Shown here: one piece after another, positions 46,401 to 57,880 of the stretch | Numbering within the stretch: the first letter of the stretch is position 1 | Layout: every line of letters begins with the position of its first letter | Source of the DNA: Monocercomonoides exilis | Taxonomy: Eukaryota > Preaxostyla > Oxymonadida > Polymastigidae | Length of the DNA: 64,000 nt | Assembly: GCA_001643675.2 (NCBI GenBank) | Contig: LSRY02000008.1 | Coordinates: 879,501 to 943,500, forward strand | Direction of reading: 5' to 3' | Notes under the pieces: generated by a model | What the model saw: the letters and a program-made list of their open reading frames with translations, nothing else | Database searches by the model: none | Told to the model about the DNA's origin: nothing | Made by a program: the position numbers and the translations under genes

Positions 46401-48640
46401 ATACGCAAAGGATCCACGAAGCGGCATTCATGCTTCATTGGAAGGGATGAAGAGGAGGAAAGAGGAGAAAAAGAATACAGATTTTCTTTCGCTGTATTCG
46501 TCGCTGACACCTGAAAGGATACTGACTCTGATGTCAGCTGGTGATATTGCGCGTGCAGATGACAAGTTGTTTGAGGAGGAAATGAAAGATGTGGATGTGG
46601 TGAAAGGAGCAATGAATGAAGGTGAGACAGAAATTTGATGAAAGATTGAGGTGAATAAAAGAAAGGAAGCTGAGAGAAGAAAGAGAAAGAGAAGCAGAAA
46701 GAATGATAAGCTTGCCTTTTAACCAACAAAATGCTGTTAACACAATGTCAATTGGACCGAATCAGACTCTTCAATCAATTCCTCAGCCAACTACATCAGC
46801 ATCATTCTCTTCTTCTCCTTCCTCCTCTTCTTTATCATCATCATAACCTTCTTCTCTATCCTCACAAATTCCATCTGATAGCAATCAGATTGAAAATACT
46901 TTACCTCCTTCAACACCATCACTTTCACCTCCTTTTTCAAAGTTATCTATATCTCCTTTTTCCACAAATACCCCAACTTTCACCAATCAAATTTAGCATC
47001 CCGTTTCTTCTTCGTCATTGTGCTTTCCTGAACCTATATAGTCGGCTATTCCAAGCCGCATCGAACGAACTTAGTTGGAGAAAGCGATGCAGCCGAAGAT
47101 GGAGAAGATGGAGAAGGAAAAAGCAGAGAGAGGAGCTGCTGGAGGAAGAGAAGGAGAACTCAGAGAAAGAGCGGGAAAAGCTCGAAGACGAGCAGAGGAA
47201 AGCGCTGGAGAAGGCTGAGAAGAAGAGAAATGCGTTTGTCTCGTATCTGAAGAAGAAGAAAATTCAGAAAAGCGAATCGAACTTCAAAAGCGAAGTGAAC
47301 AAGAGGAAGGTGTTAATGAAATAGCATTTCGAATCGCCTTCAGTTGTTTGGATAATGAAAGCGCTTTCGATTCGAAAAGATCAATAATTTTTTCTGGCAA
47401 GCTGTTCAATATGGAAGCTTTGCAGATGTCATTCAGAATAAAATCACATTTCTGTCTATAGAAAAAGGAGAAGATAATATTTCAGAAAACATGTCTCCTT
47501 CAAAAGAACATCAAAAGAAGAATAAAAAGAAAAGCAAAATGAAAATTATGTTCCAAAAAAAACAAAAACATTCGGAGCCAAAGCGAAGTGAAAATGCGAA
47601 TGCGTTTTAAGATGTTCGATTTCAAAACTTATTATTTTTCTTCTTCTGATCCTTATAAGAAAAACTCACTATTTGTAAGTTTTCTTTGTATTTCACAAGA
47701 TAATCGTCAAACGCAGCAAAAAAAGCATGAAAGAAGCTTCTTCTTCTCCTCCTCCTTCGGATTCTTCTGCTTAGAGAAGTGAAGTTGAAGTTCCACATCC
47801 TTCTCTGTCATCTCCAAACACTTTTGCTTCTTCTTCCTCCTCTTCTTTGCATTTTTTGCAAACTCATTCCTCAAAGTCATCTCATTCAAAACCCAGATCA
47901 TCAGTATCGGCCATATCTCTTCATTCAAAAGCAATTACAGCTACATCATCATCATTTATTTTTTCTTCATCTTCTGGTTTATCTTCCTTATCATTCTCTC
48001 AAAATGCATCTGTTTTCAAACAATTTCTTCATTGCCGCCAACCACTCACACACAATCAAAAAAGAAAAATAAATAAATAAAAATAAAAAACACAGCAGCA
48101 ACACACTCAAACCGATCTCTATAACATATCCATTCTCTACTCTCACGCAAAATGCAGCTGAAATCAAAAAACAGAAAAGGAAGCCAGCATCAAGTTAGAA
48201 GCGGAACTCGTCTCTATCACCATCTTCTTTGATGTCAACTTCTTCCACTGCTTTTTCCTATCCATCTTCATCTTCATTGTCCTCTTCTCCATTTTCATCA
48301 ATCCTGCTCTCCCATTCTATTTCTTCAAAAAAGAAATCTGAGAAAGGAAATGAAAATGAAAAAAAAGCGAAATTGAAGCCAAAATAGCAGAAACTCACAC
48401 CTCTTTAACAATAACTTACGATGAAAACGAAGATGATGCAGAGGATCAGCCAAATGGTATTATTACTTCTCATCAAAATGCCTCTTCAAAACCAGGCAGA
48501 AAAGTATTTCCATCTTCTTCAGTATAGATTCGACTGACTAATTCGACATCGTCTCCACATTCAGACTCAGTTATATATTCTTCTTCTTCTTCGTTTTCTT
48601 CATCTTCCTCTTCTTCTTCTGTTCTTCAAGGTATACAGTG
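43470..48640 (+). CDS. TTLL-type tubulin ligase, C-terminal part plus long Ser-rich tail
   Basis: The segment 43700-43965 carries the end of a tubulin-tyrosine-ligase-like domain: HRIFDTLIKAILSTL, then GFELYGVDILLDD and PWMIEVNISHSLQSSS, the family's final ATP-grasp block (D-x-hL-D...PWhhEVN). A preceding exon (KWTFTQLLLFLRFVLK) is in another frame. The upstream ATP-grasp half is absent. A tail of over 1500 residues follows, mixing Lys/Glu and poly-Ser segments (YDILDLDDFEEERAEEER, 45090-45150; LEKAMQPKMEKMEKEKAE, 47075-47130; YDENEDDAEDQPNGIITS, 48418-48475). In-frame TAA at 46844 and TAG at 46994, 47039, 47072 lie in one uninterrupted coding frame. A ~40-nt intron near 46622-46660 is likely. 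Several frame breaks exist, so this may be decaying, or the sequence may contain errors. Active members add Tyr or Glu to tubulin tails. Confidence 0.5.
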
Positions 48641-48649
48641 CTCGCTCCA

Positions 48650-49510
48650 TTTCATACTTCCTTCTCTTCTCCACCACTGGTTCGGCTGTGCTGAGACTTG
48701 CGGGCAGAGAAGCACGATGGAAGACGGCGTGTTGCTGCTGCCTGTTGATGGATGGTGCATTGAGAAGCTTGTGTGCAATAAAGAAGTGGGGATTTTGTAT
48801 CGAAAACAGAAATATCCTCAGTAGCTGAGGTTAACTGAGAAAGGAATGAAAGCACTGGAAATCAGAGAGGATGAGATCTGGGCAAGGAGGATGAGAGGGA
48901 AGGAGAGAAGGAAGAAGGAAAGGATGGAAAGAAAGAGAAAAGAGGAGGGATGCGAAGGGAGAAATAGAGTGAGGAATAACTTTAAGGATGATACAGCCAT
49001 TGAGAAATGCATCTGTAGCCAACTGATAATGTTTAAAAGAACAAGAATAAGACTCTACTGTACGAACTCGGATCGGATGTTTGCAAGGGAGGTCGGGGCG
49101 TCGAAGAAGGAGGAGCATCAGATCCAGAGGATGTTGCCGATGGAAGGGGAGATGTGGTGGACGACTGTGGAGAGAGAAGCGCGGAGGAAAGCGGGGAGCC
49201 GCACTGATGGAAAGAGAAGCCAGTGTGCTGGTTAACGAATATCTGGTGAGCGCGGTGAAAGGTGACGCAGGCAGAGTCCAAAGCGAAGACTTTTCTGGAT
49301 CCTGGAGCAGGCAGCCCAAAATCATCGGAGTCAGCCAGAACAAACGGGCAGATGGACACAACGTCAACTCCAGCGAGCAAAGAGAAAATGAACGGAGGGA
49401 TGCGAGTTCCGCGGAAGGGGATGCAGAAGCGATATGGAGAAATGGGCTCTACAAGGATACTAGAACAATGGTTCAGCGCTTTATATTCATGCACCATTTT
49501 GTTGTTCATA
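48650..49510 (+). CDS. unrecognised charged protein segment downstream of TTLL
   Basis: One frame runs MEDGVLLLPVDGWCIEKLV, NKEVGILYRKQKYPQ, an in-frame TAG, LRLTEKGMKALEIREDEIW, then an Arg/Lys/Glu helix to about 49215. A second frame (49205-49500) gives ASVLVNEYLVSAVKGDAG and WRNGLYKDTRTMVQRFI. It is probably the 3' end of the preceding gene or a separate one; no family recognised. The minus strand of 49033-49509 is also open with a plausible composition, which keeps the confidence low. Confidence 0.3.
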
Positions 49511-49739
49511 TCCTTTCATGTGAAACTGGTTATTAACCAATCTATTCTCAAAACGAACAGGCGGACAAAAACAGAGCATCTAAGGAGGCAGATAACTGGA
49601 TGACATATTATTGATGAGAAGGAGATAGAGAGAATCAGAGGAGAAACAAAGAGAGGAAGATAAAATGAAGATGTTCGTGCGATAGAAGCTTTTTTTGTGG
49701 AAAAAGCAAAAATTGACGAGTTTCTTTTCATTTTTTAAT

Positions 49740-50934
49740 ATTTTCTTTATTTATCTTATACTTTGTTTGATATTTAGATAATAATTAAATATTTCTAAGA
49801 TTACTTGTTTACAAACAAATTTATCAACAAACAGTTAATTACTTGATGAGTGTCTTATGTTACTATTATATTTTTGCGTAAGTGTTAATGTGAATTGATA
49901 AAATTTAACAAATGTTTTATGATCTTTAAAATTAATTTAAATATTTCTTTGCAATAACATCATAAAATTAATTTTTATATAAAAAATTGATTGATTGTGT
50001 ATTGTCATTATTGTTTTTATGTTTTATAAACCAGTTAACTTTTGTTTTATTAGGTTTATCGAATTTTCGATTTTTTTTTGAAATTATTTTTATTTCTCGA
50101 TATTTGAAATAAAAACGATTGGAAACAAATTAAAACCAACAAATAATTAATAATTATAATATGTCGATCAATATTTTCATGCAATTTCAAATAAAATTAA
50201 TCTTTTCAACCTCACCCTTTATGAAAATTTTTTATGATCAAACTTCGTTATTTTTTATGATTTCAAAAAAAATCACCCACATTGTGGTTATTTATTAGTC
50301 ATATTCAAATGGATTGAAAATGAAATATGCAAATATAGTTATACATAATTGATTGATATAACTAATGTTTCATTATTTCACATAGTTTTAACCAAATGCA
50401 AGCAACGTGTAAGTATTTTTCTTTTCATGCGCATCACTGTAAATATTAAATAAACATTTTATCGATAAGAATTTTTTGTTTTTCTATTTTTTTTTTGATG
50501 AAAAAGATGAAATGTGAAAAACTCGTAAAAAATTGTTCAAAACAAATAATAATTATAATGATAAAACTTCAACTCATATGTTTTTTGGACTAATTGTTAA
50601 AAACAAACAAAAAAGGAAAGACATTCCAAAAGGGTCAAAACTAAATATTGAAACATCTTGACTAGTCAAAAGTTCAAACAAAAAAAAATACACAGTGAAT
50701 TTAAAATTCTGAAATTACAAAAAAAAAAAAAAAGTTAAAATACAACTTCTTCAAAGGCATATTTTTTTTAGCCGACATGCATCGCTTCATCTTTCCTTGT
50801 CGCAAAGGTTTATTATCGATTTTGAACAATTACATTTTAATGAAACCGAATAAATAGTTTGTTTGATCGAATGCATAATAATTATCAATCTGAACATTTT
50901 TAAGAATTATTATTTGTACGACTTGAACAGCGTT
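49740..50934. other. AT-rich intergenic DNA
   Basis: About 1.2 kb without a supported gene. It includes a copy of the MITE-like end sequence at 50255-50280. Confidence 0.5.
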
Positions 50935-52253
50935 ATGAGCTCCAATAGCGATGCTATTAACAATAAAACTAAAAATGAAACAGCTCTTTCAGAAAAAATA
51001 GACGAACATTCTTTGAAGGACGAAAACGGAAGGAGTTCAGCAATGCAATTTACTGTTGCGAAGAAAACAGAACCACAAGAATGGATGAAAATAGAGGATG
51101 AAAATGGAGAAAAGAATGGATTGAAAAGTTCCAACGAATCAACAACAAACATTAAAGCAAAATTATCAAAGGGAAAGTGTCTGGTCATCATTCTGTGTAT
51201 CATACTTGTATGTGCAATTGCATTGATATGGATAGCAAATTATAAAATTGGCCCATTGAAATGGACGAGGCATTTCAATGAACTTGCAGACAATGGTGGA
51301 AGAACAATGGCTATGAAATGGATTGAATATTTGAAGACAGAACCACCAAAATGGATGAGGCATAGAAGTTCGTTTCCTGATAAAGACGGTAAAACAATGG
51401 CCATGCTGTGGATCGAACTCGTGAAAGCAAATCCACCAGAGTGGATGAGACATGACATAACACTAAATGATAACTTTGGATGGACAATGGCGATGCTATG
51501 GATTAGATATGTTGGAACTGATCCTCCAGAATGGATGAAACACGAGATTACTCTTACTGACAAGAATGGAAGAACAATGGCAATGTTGTGGATTTATTTT
51601 GTTCAAACAGAACCACCAGAATGGATGAGGCATGATATTAAACTTGTGGATAACAATGGATGGACAATGGCAATGAAATGGATTCAAGACATTAACACAG
51701 AACCACCAGAGTGGATGAGGCATGATGCCTTGCTTGCTGATAAAGAAGGGAGGACAATGGAAATGCTATGGATAGGATATAATGGAACAGAACCACCAGA
51801 GTGGATGAGACATGATTATTTATATGCAGACAAAAATGGATGGACAATGGCGATGCTATGGATAAGTTATTTTGGAACTAATCCACCAGAATGGATGAGG
51901 CATAAAAATGAATTTAAAGATAAGGAGGGGAAAACGATGATTGATTATTGGGAAAGATATGTGAGAAGAGAGATACCGGAATGGATGAAATACAATGAAT
52001 TTGTTGTTGCTGCTGATGATAATGGAGCGACAGATGCAATTTGTTGGTTCAAGGAAATGTTACAAAAGCATCAGAACCGAAGTGGAAAGAAAATACACTT
52101 GAAGTTGAAGATAGAATAGAGAGGGGAATAATATGGATCTATTTATTCAAAAAAGTGCCCTTGCCATCACGAATGAAACAATGCATTGCAGTTGGAGATG
52201 AAAGCGTGAGGGCAAGCATAGAATTAGAAGCACCAGAAATGGAAGATGACTGA
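50935..52253 (+). CDS. membrane-anchored EPPEWMRH-repeat protein (ankyrin-like, 30-aa units)
   Basis: The ATG at 50935 gives a short polar N-terminus with one degenerate unit (DENGRSSAMQF...TEPQEWM). A membrane helix follows at about residues 82-103 (CLVIILCIILVCAIALIWIA), then about nine 30-residue repeats of the form D-x-x-G-x-T-M-A-M-x-W-I...T-x-P-P-E-W-M-R-H. The pattern resembles short, diverged ankyrin repeats known from parabasalid and other protist proteins; this is a resemblance, not proof. The frame of the repeats reaches TAG at 52117 and, read as Gln, TGA at 52174-52176. An alternative frame from about 52065 continues as ENTLEVEDRIERGIIWIYLF to TGA at 52251-52253 and looks more natural, implying a one-base break. 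A paralogue lies at 57881-60244 on the other strand. Confidence 0.65.
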
Positions 52254-52259
52254 AAATTC

Positions 52260-53275
52260 CACACGAGTGATTGAATCATTTCCATTGAGGATATTATTTC
52301 TGAAGCATTGAACAAACAGGCTAACAGATTTGCATGTGTGTAAATAAAGGCTATTTAGCAACATTTCGGAATTCATGACTTTTCTTTCTTTCTTTTATTT
52401 CTTTCTTTTCTTTCTTTCTTTCTCTCGATTCTTTGAATGCACTTTTTCTGTTTCAATAAATACTTGGACATGCTTCAAAGATATCTCATTTTGATCTCCT
52501 TTCGGTTTGCTTTCGATTGTTTTTATATTTTCCCAGAGCAATTGGAGCAATTAATTACAATATTTTGGTTTTTACAAATTATTTTTTTTTCACGTTTTTA
52601 TTTAATTTTATTTTATTTTGTGAAGTTTAGTTACGTTTTGTTTTAATTTTTTACAAAATAATTGAAATAATTTTAATTTGATTCTGTCAATAATCAAAGA
52701 TAAGCTCAAACCAGAAAATGTAGTTTTCTTTTATTTTTTCATATTTTATTTTTTGAAGTAACTTTTATACAATTTCGAGAAATAATTGGGCATGCTTCAA
52801 ACAAATTCGATTTTACTTTCTATTTTCTGATTTTATTTTGTAAGCTCATTTTATTTTAACTGGTTATGTGTTCTTGTCAGTTTTATTAATTTTTAAAAGT
52901 CAACGATTTCTGTAATTCTTACAAATTACTTTTTTTACAAATTCTTATTTTTCCATTTTGAGAACATTTCATGCATAAGAAACATTGAGTGACATACGTA
53001 GTTTTTATTCATAAATCGCGATAATTGAAATTTTATCTTTGAAAAAATATTTAGAAATGAAATCATATAAAGAGAAAACAGAAAAAAAGAGAAAACACTA
53101 AACTTGAAGATTTTGAATCTTCAAAATAGAAACTACGCTGAATTGGAAAAACAAAAAATTACATATTTCGAAGCACATAGCAAAGATATCATGTGTTGAT
53201 TGTGAAATATATTTTAAAATTAGCTTTACGAGTTACTTCCTTGTCAAAAGAAGAAGAGAAATCAAAAGGTAATGA
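52260..53275. other. AT-rich intergenic DNA
   Basis: Contains a short (CTTT)n tract at 52382-52426; otherwise no gene seen. Confidence 0.5.
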
Positions 53276-53279
53276 AGAG

Positions 53280-54190
53280 ATCTGAGATGGAAGCTAATGA
53301 AATTTCATTGAAGAAAGGAGTAAAATTGTTGGAACATTCGGAGTCATGTCAGAATCTTTTCTGTTAAAGAAGAATCAGTTGAATGCATTTTTGTAGAGAA
53401 ATGAAAATATTGATCATTGAATGTGAATTTGGAAAGATTGTCTTTTCCATCCACTTCAACAAGAGACACTTCAGACACAGATTCAACGTTTGTTAGAGGT
53501 GAAGATCTATGTCCAACCACTTCATCCATGTCGAATCTGGTGGATGCAATGGCCTGCTCATCGCCTCATGAAAAGCTGATTGTGGATGTGAGGGATTCTC
53601 TGTTCATGCTGCTTCACGGAAAGAACAACACAAAGGAGATGGCAATTGGCACACTGGAAGAGAGGGAGCAGACAGCTGCTCAGATCCTGTTCTGGGTGGC
53701 TAATCTTGCTTCTCACTCATTTGATGAAATGGAAAATCCTCTTCAATCTCTTTCCAATTTGAGTCCTCACATTGTGTTGTTCTCTGAGCACATGGCGATC
53801 TGTGTTGTGATGCATTCTGACTTATTGTCCGATGATGATTCAGATTCTTCATCTATCTCATCATCAACTATTGTCACATCTGCAAGTGATGGTGATGATG
53901 ATGAAAATGATTCCCTTCCTTCATCCGCCTTTGAGGATGAAGATAGCTTCAAAAAAGAGTGTTTGAGGTGGAAGGCACCAGAGCTGCTGATCAACAGGAA
54001 GATGATGACAACAAAGGAATGGGTTGTGTTTTCAATTGGGATGATGCTGTGGGAGTTCTTGACGCTGAGGATCCCGTTTGGTAAATTTGAGGCAGAAAAA
54101 AGTAACTGAAATGGAGGTGAGTGGAAATTTGTCAGATTTCGAAGTCATGAAGAAGCCAATGCATTTAAGGTTGATGAAATAACTCATTCA
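53280..54190 (+). CDS. kinase-like (pseudokinase) C-lobe tail, as found on oxymonad surface proteins
   Basis: The segment 53560-53840 (HEKLIVDVRDSLFMLLHGKN, LSPHIVLFSEHMAICVV) matches the region that precedes and contains the degenerate catalytic-loop part in kinase-like tails of oxymonad beta-helix proteins. After an acidic/Ser linker comes CLRWKAPELLINRK (APE motif) and VFSIGMMLWEFLTLRIPFG (the alpha-F/G region, with D-x-W replaced by V-x-S). The frame stops at TGA 54107-54109, but one extra A in the A6 run near 54096 separates it from VTEMEVSGNLSDFEVMKKP, the usual continuation. The HRD and DFG motifs are not visible, so it is probably catalytically dead. The upstream beta-helix and membrane segment are missing; short pieces at 53280-53415 (EANEISLKKGVKLLEHS) may be a juxtamembrane exon. 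Confidence 0.58.
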
Positions 54191-54402
54191 TCAAAAAATA
54201 AAGTGTCATTTTTTTTTTTAAGGAAAAAGGAATGAGAATAGATTTTTTTAACGAAATGGAAAATATCTGTTTTGATAATGCTCGTGTTTTTCGAAAAATA
54301 AATAATAAATTAAACATTCAACAATGCGATATTGCCATTGATGAATGTTTCAAATTTGCTTAAAGAATAATTTGAAACTTCCATAATAAAAAATTATTAA
54401 AA

Positions 54403-56640
54403 ATGTCGAGCTTTGATGTTCAGATTTATTTGTATGATTTAAGCCATGGAATGGTGCGGTCCATGTCGGCCATGCTAATTGGAAAAACTTTGGAAGGCCT
54501 GTGGCACACGGGGATTGTTGTGTAGTTTGAATTCAATTTTTCTTGAGAAATTGGCAATTTTTATTGGCGCTGTTGTTAATGGTCGCTCAAATTAATGCTT
54601 TCGCAATTCGACGCAAAAATGCATCATTTGTCAAGTGGCAAAGAATATTATTACAGCGGGGGCATTCAAAGGTTTCGAGCGATTTGATTATTGAGTTTTG
54701 ATGTTTGGCTTTTTGCTTCAAAAGCGATCTTCCAGCATGCTTATTTGGTGTTGCTGTATTGGGTCTAATTTTTGTTGCATATTTGTTTTGTTTCAGGGGC
54801 GTTCTGCAGCTGGTGCGCCGACGAAAATTATTCCGTTTGCTGAGTTAAATTTTTCTTTCGATTCTTTTTTCACAAAGAAAATGCGAACTTTCTGTAGAAT
54901 GGGGGAGACGACGATTCCGCAAGATGTGTTTGAGCAGTTCTTGAATGAAATCTCGCCTCGATACACGATGGGGTCGTATAATTTGTTGGAGCACAACTGC
55001 AACAACTTTACAAACGAGGCGTGCCAGTTCCTGACGGGAAAGCAGATTCCAAGCTGTATGATGTTTGGCTGTAAGTGAATTGAATTTTATAGTCTGGTTA
55101 TGAAAAGATATTATTGATCTTCCACGAGAATTTCTTTCCACTCCAGTTGGACAGCAGTTTAAGCCGTTGATTGATTCGTTTTTTGGAGGGGGAGATCCAC
55201 TTCAAGGAAGAGCAGTTGTATGGAAAATGATTTTTTCTTTCATTACTTACTTTCTTACTTATTTATTTTCCATAATTCCAAATATTCCTGTATATAATTT
55301 GTGGGGGGGTGGTGCAATGTGTGCAACAGCCAGGAGGGAGCTTTGGAGGCCAGGCGAGTGGAGCAGCAGGAGCAGCGTCTTCTTTCTCTTCTCCTTCTCA
55401 TTTTCCGATTTTGGGGGCATCTGCCAAGTACCTTTACGAGACAGGCAATTACGACCGCATCCTGGCGAAGCTACTTGAGAACCACACTCATTTCAAAGAA
55501 AGCTTGCTGAAAGCATCTTCTTCTACTTCTCCTTCTTCTCCTTCTTCATCAGCATCCATCTCCAATCCAGGTGTCCTGCAAGAATTCGATCTCTCTCTTC
55601 TGCAGTCGAAGGCCGTGAAGGACTTCTTCAGCTGTGTGCTGACACAGCACTCGCAGCAGACATCCAATGCAGCTCATTCGCCTCAATCGCTTCCAGCCAT
55701 CCCGGCAGGCGTTGTGGGTGTGCTGACGCGCCTGCGCTGCTGCTGGCCATCTGAGCTGCTTGTCCCTGTTGTCGACCTCCTTCGCATCCTCGCGCTGCAC
55801 CCGAAAGGCGCTGAGCTGCTCTGCAAAGAGCCTTCTTCCTCTTCCTCTCCTTCATCATCACCAACTGATGCAAAGCCCCGCATCCACGCCCCGCTGTCAA
55901 TAATCAACCTGTTCAAACAATATGCTCTTCCGAACTTATCATCATCATCATCATTCACCAACACATCCATTTCCTCTTCTCCTTCTCTTTCTTCTCTTTC
56001 TTCTTCTTCTTCTTCATTGAAGTCATCTCCAGCAGCAGCATTGCGGCTGGTGTGTATGCGGACAGCAGTGAATCTCTTTGCGAGTGAGACAGGCGCTGCA
56101 TTTGTGACGAGCCCAGAGCGTCTGCCGTTCTTTGTGGAGGCGGCTGTGTCGTGTGTGGAGGACAGTGGGAAAGAAAAAGAAGAAGAAGAAGCCAAAAGAG
56201 AAGAAGAGGGAAAAGGAAAAGAAGAAGCAGCGAGGGCAGCGCGTGGGGCAGCAGCGGTGCAGCTGGCGGGGTCGTGTCTGCTGCACAACATTGCCCTGCG
56301 GCTGGGAGAGCAGAAGGGGCAGTGCGAGGCGCTGTGCGAGGGCGGGGTGGCGGTGCTGGCGCGGGCAGTGCGGAAGGAGTGGGAGGCGAAAGGGGAGGAG
56401 TTTGCCAGGAACGAGGAAGACGTGCTGGAGGAGAGGCCGGTGGTGCTGGATGCGCTGGCCACGCTGCTGAAGGCGCTGGGCGTGGTGTGCCTGGACAACG
56501 ACGTGGCTGCTGCAGTTCTGGTCTCGTTGCCTGAGGAGGGCAGCATCGTAGACGCGTTGGCCGAGATGAAGGAGAAGCCGCAGTGGCTGCCTGTTCGGGG
56601 GATTGCTGCTGAGATTCTGAACATCGTTGAAATGGTCTGA
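54403..56640 (+). CDS. DeSI/PPPDE isopeptidase fused to a PUL domain
   Basis: Exons: 54403-54524 (VQIYLYDLSHGMVRSMS, GLWHTGIVVY), 54636-54671 (GKEYYYSGGIQ), about 54736-55070 (KIIPFAEL, SPRYTMGSYNLLEHNCNNFT, EACQFLTGKQIPS), 55147-55217 (FGQQFKPLIDSFFGGG), 55330-56640. The His of WHTGIVV and the Cys of EHNCNNF are the PPPDE catalytic pair. Known DeSI enzymes remove SUMO or ubiquitin, or depalmitoylate proteins. The last exon begins Gly/Ala-rich, then YLYETGNYDRILAKLLENHT, and ends in an armadillo-like PUL region (TRLRCCWPSELLVPVVDLLR, LAEMKEKPQWLPVRGIAAEI). PUL domains bind Cdc48/p97, so the fusion points to a p97-linked protease; this coupling is known in other eukaryotes. Donors are GTTTGA, GTTTCG, GTAAGT, GTATGG. 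The exon 2/3 junction keeps frame only with the acceptor at 54735, which adds an odd hydrophobic stretch. Stop is TGA. Confidence 0.8.
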
Positions 56641-56699
56641 GGACATGGCGTTTGGCTGTTGGCCTCTCTTTTCACGCACCTTATTTTGTTAACACTTAT

Positions 56700-57880
56700 T
56701 TTGAAAAATTATTTTTTTTATAAAAACACAAAAAATTTGAGAAATATGATCAGTTTATTTTCCAAAGAAAGGTTGTTTGTCTCATCAGTTGAATCCTGAT
56801 TATTGAAGAATTATCAATTTTTTATCAGTGGATTGAAGTCATTGGAGAGAACTTTTCGCTCACTATTTCCTTCAATTCAGTTTTTCAAATGAAATGTCAT
56901 CTTTCAACGTCATCATCGAAAAGAAATAAATATTAACCAACTTATTCAAAAAAATAGGAAAGATTTCTATAGTTTCTGCTTTCAAAATATTATTGTGATT
57001 AATTTGAAAATTTGAGGATACCAGAAATATCCTTTGTTAATAAAAGTCTGTTTTGTAATTATTTCCATTGAAATCAACAAAAACACAACAAATTTCCAAA
57101 AAAAAAAAAGGAAAAGAAAAATAAACAAAAAATTCTGTGAATAGTGTTTAAATTTTGTTTCCTTTTTTTTCGATAAAAAGAAAATCATCTCTCCATTCTC
57201 TTTTCCCCCATATTCCCTTTTCATTTCCCAACAGTTTCTTTTCCAGCTTTCGGTATGAAAGAAATTTTATCAAAATAATTTAATTCAATAATTCATATTT
57301 TTATTTTAATTATTATTATAGATTTTTTATAAAAATGGAGAAAAAGATCAGAATATCAGGTGAATGGAAATGCTTTTGAAATGAATAAAAGAAGTTGTCA
57401 AAATTCTTAAAAACAAAGAGAAATTATTCTCTTTCATGAAAATAAAAAATTTGACGTAGATTGACAAAACTGTTGATTAGGATGAATAAAAACACACATA
57501 TCATTTAAAACAGCGGGGTGAATGGAGATGTTTTCAAATGGAAAAATAAAAGTCGGTAAAAATCATTTTGTCAAATAATAATTGCTTGCTTTAAAAAAAA
57601 AAAGCTATTTGAATTGTCAGTAATCCATTCAACAATTTGGGGAGTTATTCAAACAAGTGAGAATAAGAAGAAAATGGATTGAAATGAATATTCTTTGAAG
57701 TGAATCCTTAATTTCTTGTTGAAGGACGGAAAAGTCCTTCAAAAAGGACAAAGCTCAGCAAATATCATGAGAATTGTTTAAATGATGAAAGCCTTTGCTC
57801 AGATATTTTTGTGCTGATTGGACAAATGAAATTAAGATTAATTTTTTGTTTCCGAAAGCAAACATATGAAATGAAAACAA
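56700..57880. other. AT-rich intergenic DNA
   Basis: No supported gene. Two loosely similar ~70-bp stretches (57335-57410 and 57510-57580, sharing GGTGAATGGA) may be an old duplication. Confidence 0.4.

Noticed and set aside
49033-49509. Minus-strand open frame with plausible composition
   Set aside because: The plus-strand reading continues an upstream coding frame; with TGA as the only stop, long antisense frames are expected by chance.
4545-54100. Programmed ribosomal frameshifting
   Set aside because: Breaks occur in both directions and at plain homopolymers without a shared slippery motif; sequencing error or decay is simpler.
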